Below are positions 55,592-64,000 of a stretch of 64,000 nt of DNA, in pieces. This DNA comes from Blepharisma stoltei (Eukaryota; Ciliophora; Heterotrichea; Heterotrichida; Blepharismidae). The first letter of the stretch is position 1; each line of letters begins with the position of its first letter. Location: assembly GCA_914767885.1 (NCBI GenBank), contig CAJZBQ010000045.1:461001-525000 (forward strand). The letters run 5' to 3'. The position numbers and the translations under genes are program-made. The notes under the pieces are model-generated. The model ran no database searches, was not told the origin of the DNA, and was given only the letters and a program-made list of their open reading frames with translations.

Positions 55592-56614
55592 TTAAGCAAA
55601 TTTGACCTTTAAAAAGCATCTTATAGCCTCGTTGTCAAAAAAATCGTCTTTAATCTCCTGCTTTTCTTCTTGAAGGGTCTTTTTACAATTTTCAGTTCCG
55701 TTACTTGTGGAATCGTTTATCCGAACTGTAAAAATGCTTGGTAGGAATGAGTTACTATAGCTCAAAGGAAACCAAGGCTCGAGCCCTAGATCTTGAATCA
55801 TATAGCAATTCATATATTTCTTTATCATGAGCCATTTTTCTACACATTCATTTATATGAACTCCATTACAACACATGAAATCGAATTTATCACAAAGGCT
55901 TTCTGGATTAAGATCAGCAAATAAAAACTCAATGTAATAATAAAATGTCTCTCTTACTCCAATATGAGTAAAAAATTGATTACAAAGTTTTGAATTGAAG
56001 CTTTTTTCTAGCTCTCCTGTTTCAATTTAAAATATAAATAGAAATCAATATTATTGAATTTTAATTTATTTAATTCAAAATAATTAATTGATTTAGCGTG
56101 AAAACTGTTTAAATAATATTCTAGTTGCATTAACTATGTCAATACTAATTTTTATAAAAATAATAAAATTCTCCTCCCTAAAAAATTATTTTTATGATAT
56201 TTTGTTTCAATTTAAATCAGGGAGTAAGTACGCGCCTTTGACTTTTTTCTTATTTTTTTCATCTGAGCTTGCTTTATTTTCAGTACAAGATATAGAGTCA
56301 AGAATATCTATGTATTTTTCATAGCATCCTGCTAAAGCTTGCCAAACCCTTAAGGTATTGTACGGATTTCCTCTAATTCTGTTGAGTGTTTTTGATGGCA
56401 GAACGTTTTTCCTTATCTGACGAATTGCTCTTTTAAAACCTCGGATCAGCTTGCACCTGAGATACTCTTTTTTAGGAGGCAAAGTCTTATATTCACTACA
56501 AGTATAAAACAATTTGCGGATAAAAGCATCTTTCTTACTTTTTCTACCTGGATGATGGCTTATAACAGGCTTTATATCGAGAAGAAAAGGATCAATTGAT
56601 AGCACCCTTTGCAT
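55592..56614 (-). CDS. Unknown-family protein, tandem paralogue A
   Basis: 268 aa after removal of the IES at 56009-56224. Starts MQRVLSIDPFLLDIKP. Shared with paralogue B: HPGRK, PPKKEYLRCKLIRGFKRAIR, NVLPSKTLNR, GNPYN, WQALAGCYEKY, FLFADLNPESLCDKFD, EKWLMIKKYMNCYMIQDL, EPWFP, NSFLPSIFTVRI. The N-terminal half is basic, the middle has several Cys. I do not recognise the family; it may be specific to this group of ciliates. The start at 56614 matches the start of paralogue B. Confidence 0.7.
56009..56224. mobile_element. Degenerate family-B MITE as IES in paralogue A
   Basis: 216 bp. Ends TAGCTCTCCTGTTTCAATTT and TTTCAATTTAAATCAGGGAG TAA. Removal gives KGAYLEKSFNSKLCNQFF, which aligns with the uninterrupted paralogue B (KYLVRSFNSSLCKDFF). 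Confidence 0.85.
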
Positions 56615-58032
56615 TTTATTATTATGAATCAAAATTAGCTTGCAAAATTAATCTTTATTGCTTGAGCTTTTACATATATTAATGACATTGGTATTATATT
56701 ACTAAATATTTCTGCCTTTATAAATTATTCTTTTGGAAGAAGAAATAAATAGAGAAATAAAAGATGCCAAAAAGGGCAAAATATGATTTTTATTAACTTT
56801 AAAAAGAAAAAGACTTCATTTCCACAAAATCAAACGTACTTTGAAGACTTTTTTCAAAAATTAGCGAAAATAATAAAAATGGCTTTCATTTGAATTATTC
56901 GTGTTTTATTAAAAAATATAAAATGAACTATTCTTAATTTGCACATTCAAACTTCAAATTCGGATAAAAGTAATTCCTAAAATTCTTTAAAAAAGAAAAT
57001 AGGTTTCTGGAAAATTATTATTGAATTATTTTGTCAATGATTTTTGCTAAATAAGCTTTAAAATTGCCCAAATCTTATAAAGATCTTTGAGTAAAATGAA
57101 TTGAAGCTTTTATATAAACCCAGTTAAAAAATCATCCCACAAGAATTTAAAAGGACAAAGCAAATTTATAAAATATATTAGGGTTTAAATGCGTTGAAAG
57201 AATGTTATAAAAAGTATATAGAAAATCTTGCACGAAGGCTGCAAAAATTTTTATATTTGCTTTTTAGTAAGGTTTATGCCATACTGCAGGTATAAAATAA
57301 TTTGCAAAACAAGCGTTTTATTATTTACTTACTCCCCCCTCCGTGAGCAAAAAAATTTTGTTACAAAACTTTATATATAAATTTTATAGAAATTTTTTTT
57401 TTGTTGAAATTTTAAAAAAATCCTAATTTGCAAAAATTGGAAAGCAAATATTAATTTAATTTATAAAATTTATGTTTTAAAACGCAATTTGTTTAAAATT
57501 AAACAGAATTAGCTCGAGAGTTCATTATACTAATTATCACTTATATGTCAAAATTTTTTCCATAAAAAATTTTTCTATTATAAAAATTTTTGTTCACTCA
57601 CAGAGGGTGGGTGTTTAGGCAAAAAATAGCAATTTTTCTAATAGTTTTGTTCACTCACGGAGGGGAGGGGAGGGGAGGGAGTTAGAAGCTTGTTTAAATC
57701 AACTTGCTTCTAGAAAATATTAATTAGCTTAATATCCAAAAAGTCAAAATAATATTCATATTTTTAAGCGAAGCCCTAGACTATAGTTATCATTATATTT
57801 TTTATATATTTTCAACAATTCAAAATTTATTTTAGAAAAAGAAATAAATTAAATAGGTAAGAGTTGCTTAAAGATATGCAAAGAGCTTTATGGAAATTAA
57901 GGATGATTATACTGCATTCTCAGAAAACAAAACGAACTTCACAGCTTCTGCATTTCATAGAAGAAATATAAAATAGATTAATTATAAATATTTTTTAATT
58001 TTAAATATATGATTTAAGCTATCTAATTAAAC
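56615..58032. other. Spacer between paralogues, with one MITE
   Basis: AT-rich DNA containing a family-A MITE (57332-57681). Nothing else recognised in 56615-57330 or 57685-58032. Confidence 0.5.
57332..57681. mobile_element. Family-A MITE, intergenic
   Basis: 350 bp, TTA repeats. The left end has lost the inner half of its hairpin (CTCCCCCCTCCGTGAGCAAA then AT-rich); the right end has two direct copies and an expanded GGGGA repeat before GAG. Confidence 0.85.
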
Positions 58033-58851
58033 TTAGCATAATTTATTAAACTTAAACTTAATGGATGAGTTAAAATTTCTCCTGCTTAAAATTTTGCCGA
58101 TTATATTGTAGTTCGATGATATTTTGGAAACATTTTCCTGATTTTCGATTTCAGCCTTTGTAGGATTGTCTATCCTAACTGTAAAAATACTTGGTAGAAA
58201 TGAATTGCTATTAGTTGAAGGAAACCAAGGTTCGATTTCCAGGTCTTGAATCATGTAACAATTCATATATTTTTTTATCATTAGCCATTTTTCTATGCAG
58301 CCATTTGTATGAGCACCGCTACAGCACATTAAGTCAAATTTGTCACACAGACTTTCTGGATTAAGATCAGCAAATAGGAATTCAATATAATAATAAAACG
58401 CTTCTCTTACCTCGATGGGAAAGAAAAAGTCTTTACAAAGGGATGAGTTAAAGCTCCTTACTAAGTACTTGGAATTAATTTTTTCCTTATTGTTCTTGTT
58501 TGCTTTATGACTATTTTCAGTACATGACAAAGGGTCAAGAACTTCCATATATTTTTCGTAACAACCAGCTAAAGCTTGCCAGACTCCCAGTGCATTATAT
58601 GGATTTCCTTTCATCCTGTTTAATGTCTTCGAAGGAAGTACATTTTTGTTTATTTGACGAATGGCTCTTTTAAATCCTCTAATTAACTTGCATCTCAGAT
58701 ACTCTTTTTTAGGAGGAATCTTTTTGGATTTTTTAGATGCACAAAAAAATCTGCGAATGTAAGAGTCCTTTTTAATCTTGCGGCCTGGATGAAGGCTTGA
58801 ACTTGATTTAAAATTGATCAGGAGTGGATCAATGGATATGATTCTTTTCAT
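58033..58851 (-). CDS. Unknown-family protein, tandem paralogue B
   Basis: 272 aa, uninterrupted. Starts MKRIISIDPLLINFKS. Same order of conserved blocks as paralogue A, with a divergent C-terminal tail (NYNIIGKILSRRNFNSS). Same orientation, 1.4 kb away, so a tandem duplication. It serves as an internal reference for the IES-free protein. Family not recognised. Confidence 0.75.
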   Translation of the reverse strand: MKRIISIDPLLINFKSSSSLHPGRKIKKDSYIRRFFCASKKSKKIPPKKEYLRCKLIRGFKRAIRQINKNVLPSKTLNRMKGNPYNALGVWQALAGCYEKYMEVLDPLSCTENSHKANKNNKEKINSKYLVRSFNSSLCKDFFFPIEVREAFYYYIEFLFADLNPESLCDKFDLMCCSGAHTNGCIEKWLMIKKYMNCYMIQDLEIEPWFPSTNSNSFLPSIFTVRIDNPTKAEIENQENVSKISSNYNIIGKILSRRNFNSSIKFKFNKLC

Positions 58852-60579
58852 TTTATTATAACCTTTCAAGTTTTTTGAATCATTTCAAGAAGAAAATTAA
58901 TATTAAAATTTCTTCTCAAATTTATGTTAGTGAAGATTGGTCTAATATCTTCATAAAATGATTTGAGTATTTTATTATTTTTCTAATTATTTTATTATTT
59001 CAGTAGTTTAGATGATATAGAACTATTTTTTAGATAAAATATTTAAGCTTAATGATGAGTAAACTGGAAAAAAGTTGCAATTCCTAATGTATAACGTATT
59101 TTCTGTGCCCTTTTATTATTTTATAACAATGCATATAAAAATGGCTTTGAAGTATTGCAATTACTGACTATAAAAATTGAATAGCTTTTAATAATTATGC
59201 TGAAGTTACCTGAAGAAAAATATCTTGCTGATAGTCTAACTTATTATATGGGAAAAACATATTATAAAAAAAAAAATTTAATTTTATTAATCTAAACAAA
59301 AGTTAAATAAATTGAATGCTAATTAATCAGCACAATTGTTTTATTAAAGATGCTTTCAAGTATAGAAAATCTGAAAATTTTGATTGTTGAATTTTTTTAT
59401 TTTATAAATTGTGCCATTTACTACCTTTATTAAACATATTTTAACAACTTAAAACAGTAAAGAGTCCTATTTTGAAATATAAAAAATTTCTTATAGGAGC
59501 TAATTATCTGCACAGCTCTTTATTTACAGTATTTAATTTTTCCTTAACTAAAATCAATTTGCTTTTGCTTATCTGTATTCTGGATTTCTCAAGTATTATA
59601 TTAGAATTAGCTAAAAAATTAGCATTGTAATTTTAAATTCTATAACTCATACTGCGCATTCTAAGTTATTAAAATATCTTAATACGCGAGAAATAATTTA
59701 TAGAGAGCTTATCTAGTTGTAATAAATAGAGACTCAGACTCAGAAGTCGGAAATTCTTTGATATATAAGATGCGCAGAAGAGAATATTAAAGAATACCGT
59801 ATTTTCAAAAATAGAAGCAATTTTCAAAATTGGGCTTTATAAAATCCAATGCGTAATGCTTCAAAATTGTTTTTATTCATTGGAAAACAGCAGCTTAAGA
59901 GATTTTAAAACAATATCCAAGGGTATAACGAAATTCTAATAGATTATTTTGCTTTGTTAAAACAATTGAGAATGCTTTATTAATATTGGCGGCTGGGAAC
60001 AATTATTATACAGGCTCTTAAGGACCTATAAATAAATTTTTTTTGGCTAAGAATAATTTTGCATACCTAGCCATTTAAAGATGATGAAAAAGAAGATAAA
60101 TAACGAAAATATTAATGTAAATAATTGAATCAAGTGATATTAATAACTATCAAATAACTCAATATAAAAATATACAAAAGAGCTCGCGAAACCAAAAAAA
60201 TGAGAAAAATCCGGCAAGGCAAAGATCAACTCCGCATTCATTAAAAATATTTAACGGTGCTGAAATTCTTAAATAAAGAGTCACACAGCTCTTTGCCTAA
60301 ATGTTTCATTCAAAATTATCTGAATTGTTGTAATCATTGTTTTGATCAGATCATTAAACAAAAACTCTCTAAGTCACTTCTTCTAGGTATAATGGCAAGT
60401 GCTTAAGAAAATTTCTATTAGCAAATCCAATTCAGTTATTTAGCAGTGCTTATGCACCAAGTTTTCTCTTATGAACTTTCTCATATAGCTATTAGCATTT
60501 TCATCATTTTTCCCTTCCTCCACTCTTAGCGAGATCAAAAACTCAATTCTTATATTCTAAATTATTAATATCTTTAAAT
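58852..60579. other. Longest gene-free AT-rich spacer
   Basis: About 1.7 kb. Very AT-rich, no ORF, terminal repeat, target duplication or RNA gene that I can support. It contains the 5' region of the Rab at 60580 and of paralogue B. Confidence 0.5.
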
Positions 60580-61194
60580 ATGCAAGAAGACAAAAAGTAA
60601 AATTTATATAGAGACGGCCTCTTCAAAATCGTGATTATTGGTGACTCAGGGGTCGGAAAGTCTTGCTTGTTAGCCAGATACACATATGAGCAGTTTGACG
60701 AAGCTCACATTGTTACAATAGGAGTAGATTTTCAAATTCGGACTTTAAACGTGGATGGTAAAAATATTATGCTTCAAATAGTAATTTTTATTCAGTGAGA
60801 TACAGCTGGCCAAGAGAGATTTCGAACGATCATCACAGGGTATTACCGAAATGCTGATGGGGTAATTTTTGTTTTTGACAAAACTAATAGAGAAAGTTTT
60901 AACCATATAGACGACTGGGTAAAAGAAGTAGACAAATTTTCAGGGACTTGCATGGCAAGAATTTTGGTAGGGAGTAAGTCTGATATGCCTGGAGGTGTTA
61001 GTAAAGAAGAAGCAGAAGAAAAAGCAAACAAATTCGGATTTAAATATGTTGAATCAAGTGCTAAAAAAAACTACCAAGTAGATTTGATTTTTGAATCAAT
61101 TGCAAAATCACTTATACAAATCCAGGATAAACCCAAAAGAGAGTCGACAAGGCTTAGCAAAGCTCCCGCAAAGAAAAAAAAGAAATGCTGCTAA
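60580..61194 (+). CDS. Rab-family GTPase with altered NKxD motif
   Basis: 194 aa after two 15-nt introns (60597-60611, 60781-60795). [42 protein letters not shown] (Trp by TGA directly after intron 2), ESSAKK, and a KKKKCC prenylation tail. Resembles Rab1/Rab8. The guanine-specificity motif is GSKSD in place of GNKxD. The stop TAA coincides with the left boundary of an IES and is re-formed after excision. Membrane traffic, exact step unknown. Confidence 0.85.
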
Positions 61195-61498
61195 CTCGTC
61201 CCCTTCGCAAGCGACCAAAATTCGTCACAGAGGGGGTTATAAATTTTAAAAAAATATATATTTTTTGAAATCTGCAAAAATCCCAATATGCAAAAATGGG
61301 AAGCGAAAATTAATTTATATTTTAAAATGCAAGTTGTTAAAAATTCAGCTGAATCAACTAGAGATTTCATTATACTAATTATCATTTATCAAAATATTTT
61401 TTTTTTCATAAAAAATTTGTTTTATCCGCTCACAGAGGCGTTTTTTATTTTAACAGAATAGGATTTTTCCAATGGTTTTGTTTGCTATGGAGAGGGAG
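61192..61498. mobile_element. Degenerate family-A MITE at the stop codon of the Rab gene
   Basis: 307 bp, TAA repeats, ends TAACTCGTCCCC and GAGAGGGAGTAA. The conserved interior is present (GAGATTTCATTATACTAAT). Both uncut and cut forms give TGCTGCTAA at the end of the Rab gene. Confidence 0.8.
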
Positions 61499-61627
61499 TA
61501 AGAATATATATTTTATTGGTTTATGGAATTAAATAATCTAAATTCAATTATGTAGCTATCCCTAGTTGCATTTTATACTCTAATTTAGTTGTCTAATTGC
61601 AATATTCTCATTAAAAAGCTATTAAGT

Positions 61628-64000
61628 TTATTTATGTCCAGCAGATTTTGATTCATAATATTTAATAACGCCCAATTTAAAAATCAGTGTGACTAGCAAA
61701 GTAGTTGCTCCTATAAATACACAAATCACAAATTGAAAAGGATCGAGCGGCTCTGTATTCATAAAATCTCCTCCTTCATATATAAAAAAGATTTGTAATG
61801 AAAATTCAACAACAATAATAGTTAAAAATTGCCAATTGTCAAAAATCCCAGAAAATACATTATATTCTTCAGGCCTGATTTTTCTGCAGTTAATTTGATT
61901 GAAGAGCTGAAGCATGACGAAAATATTGAAGCAAAGAGTGTAATGGACTGTTTCCTCTTCAGGTCAATCAGAATTCCAGCCAGCCTCACAGCCAAAAATA
62001 TCAGGTCCCCAGAATAGCACAATCAATACAATAGTGACTTGGTAAACTGATTGGATAATGATATTTGCAAGAATTCAAGGAGATAATATATATTCATTTT
62101 TACCATAAGGAGCAGATTCAAGAACTTTGCTATCAGGATCTTGTGTTGCTAAGGCTAGTGCTGCTAAAGAGTCCATCATAAGATTAACCCATAACATTTG
62201 GACTGCAGTTAAAGGGGAGCTTTTTACAGCTACAGCACCTATCAAGCACAGAAAAAGTGCAACTGCATTTACAGTCAACTGGAACTGCAAATATCTTCTG
62301 ATGTTAAAATATATATTTCTTCCCCATTTAATTGCAGTCACAATACTCTGAATATTATCATCAAGCAAAATAATATCAGACGCTTCTTTAGCCATTGGCG
62401 TAGCAGTCATCATAGCAATTCCAACATCAGCTCTTTGCAAAGCTGCTGCATCATTTGTCCCATCACCAGTGACCGCGACAATTCTTTCTAGTCCTCTCAT
62501 TCCTATAGTCAAAAGTAGCTTATCTTGTGGGCTGCATCTTGCTAAAATTCTCAAATGTTCTTCCATTTTTTTAAATTCTTGCTCATCTCCAATCGAGTAA
62601 CTAATGACTTCATCCTGTTCTTTTACTATAAGTCCTCCTGTTCTTCTGTCAAAATCTTTTCCAAGTATGATAGTATCATTATTAGTATTATAGTCATAAT
62701 CATCTGCAAGAATACTACAATTTTTCCCTATCCTGGTAGCTATATCAGGGTTGTCGCCTGTAATTATTCTGACTGTGACTCCAGTTTTTCTTAAAGTTTC
62801 TATAGCTTCTTTAGCCTCGTCTCTAACTGGATCTTCTATTCCAAAAATAGCAACAAGCACCATTCCGTTAGTTGCCTTATCCATTTCATCTTTATTTGGA
62901 TTATCATTAAGCCCTATCTCTTTAACTGATCCTGCTTTATATGCAACAGCAATAGTCCTTAAAGATTTTTGTGACCATCTGATTAATTTTTCATTGACCT
63001 TTTCTTTGTCAGCTGAAGTTATTTCTACAATATTTCCGTCACTTTTCAACATATGTGTGCATCGTCTCATAATTCTTTCTGGGGCACCCTTAATATATAA
63101 AGCTGCATCATCAGGATTTTCTACATTAAAAGTGCTCATCATTTTTGCTTGTGAGTTAAAAGGGACTTGCATAACCTGGGTCTTCATATTTCTATATTGA
63201 TGATAATTCAGCCCCCAGTGCATCAAAAACATAAGTAAAGCACATTCAGTCCGATTTCCTGCCTTTTCTATATTTCCATCAACAGAGTGTACATCAGCAG
63301 TGGTATTTCTTGCGACAGAAGCTCCCAGAATGCTAACGACTTTAGAGTCGACTTCTGGGATCCTTATATTTGTTTTTTCTATCCCAATTAGCGCTTTAAT
63401 AACTTTCATCTCGTTTTTGGTCAAAGTCCCTGTTTTATCTATTAATAGCTCTTGGCAGCCTCCCATGGTTTCACAAGCTTTGAGATGCTTCACAAAAATT
63501 TTTTCCTCCTTCATTTTTTTCATTGAGAAAGCTAAACTTAAAGTGACAGCTAATGGGAGCCCTTCAGGGATTACTACAACTAATATAGTAATTGCAAAGA
63601 TAAAAGCTGTAAATACATGCTCGGTGTCGGAATCGTCCCATTTTCCGGCTTCGACAACATCTGAAATGATGAAAATTGATAAAGTTGTAAAAATAACAGC
63701 TGCAGCAATTGTGCCAATGATGCCAATATGAAGGCCGATTTGAGCAAGCTTTTCTTCTAGTGGTGTAGCTTCATCAGAGTACTGCTGCAATATCAGCTTA
63801 CTCCTTTCCTTATTCTTAAATATATTAATATAATTTGTTTTCAAAAATTTTTTGGAATTTTAATAAATTTAATGAGCAAAATTTTTAATTCTCGGAGTTA
63901 AGATGTTTGCCAATAGTAGAATTGCTTCCTACACAACAAACAATCATTTCCCCAGTACCTTCTACTATAGAGCATCCAGAGATAATAAAAGGATCATCAT
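61628..64000 (-). CDS. P-type Ca2+-ATPase (PMCA type), copy 2, 5' end outside window
   Basis: Runs off the right edge. Present: actuator end (DDPFIISGCSIVEGTGEMIV), TM3-4 with PEGLPLAV, DKTGT, KGAPERIM, TGDNPD, GDGTNDAAAL and TM5-10 ending YYESKSAGHK. Close to copy 1 throughout, but with the standard residues in the hinge. One IES at 63799-63898; the four insertion sites of copy 1 that fall in the visible part are empty here. TGA Trp codons occur in the last TM segments. It exports Ca2+ from the cytosol. Confidence 0.9.
63799..63898. other. 100-bp TA-bounded IES in Ca2+-ATPase copy 2
   Basis: AT-rich with TTAACTCC-like ends on the minus strand (TTAACTCCGAG ... AAAGGAGTAAG), so possibly a very reduced CTCC-class element. 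Removal gives STIGKHLKLILQQYSDE. Confidence 0.8.

Overview
The window looks like germline (micronuclear) DNA of a heterotrich ciliate, most probably a Blepharisma. Three things seen in the sequence point there. First, TGA is read as tryptophan inside clearly recognisable proteins (for example the WDTAGQ motif of two Rab GTPases), while TAA and TAG terminate. Second, introns are 15 nt long (one of 16 nt) with GT...AG ends. Third, at least 17 of about 30 genes are interrupted by DNA that has to be removed, mostly between two TA dinucleotides, to give an intact protein. Removing the inferred segments brings almost every interrupted gene to a coding length divisible by three. The segments that interrupt genes add up to roughly 12.5 kb, about a fifth of the window. 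That the species is Blepharisma and that these segments are internal eliminated sequences (IESs) is inference from this pattern and from what is known of heterotrichs.

Layout. 1-14.6 kb: a protein methyltransferase, the ciliary protein LRRC9, a RING-TRAF-ZZ-FW protein related to NBR1/ILRUN, a MORN/IQ protein, a DDX18/HAS1 helicase and a CFAP119-like protein. 15-24.6 kb: an SPX-MFS transporter, Rab11, a small ORF, ATP synthase gamma, a cyclin and malate dehydrogenase. 24.9-34.2 kb: a plasma-membrane-type Ca2+-ATPase split by four insertions (one a 2.3-kb fold-back element), a Rab GDI and an unknown protein. 34.2-42.5 kb: retroposon-like DNA, a CBM20-TPS/TPP protein, a COMM-domain protein and Tim44. 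42.8-54 kb: a secreted protein, a zinc-finger ORF fragment, an ankyrin-PH-AGC kinase, a ubiquitin-like protein, a dual-specificity phosphatase, a GH47 mannosidase, a coiled-coil protein and an F-box protein. 54.4-64 kb: a SAS6-like protein, two tandem paralogues of unknown family, a Rab and a second Ca2+-ATPase that runs off the end.

The inserted DNA falls into classes. (1) Short unique TA-bounded IESs of 63-105 bp. (2) MITE-like elements that start CTCCCC and end GGGGAG, flanked by a 3-bp T-N-A repeat. They come in at least three sequence families that share one terminal architecture: an inverted pair of a family-specific motif at one end and a direct pair at the other. (3) Elements starting GG with 9-bp target duplications, including the giant fold-back. 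(4) SINE-like retroposons of about 350-550 bp with 13-17 bp target duplications and simple-repeat tails. Many are nested. Genes and mobile DNA coexist because the mobile DNA is predicted to be cut out of the somatic copy; the genes themselves form no operon-like pathway, but several (LRRC9, CFAP119, SAS6L, MORN/IQ) fit a cilium/basal-body-rich cell and several (two Rabs, Rab GDI) fit membrane traffic.
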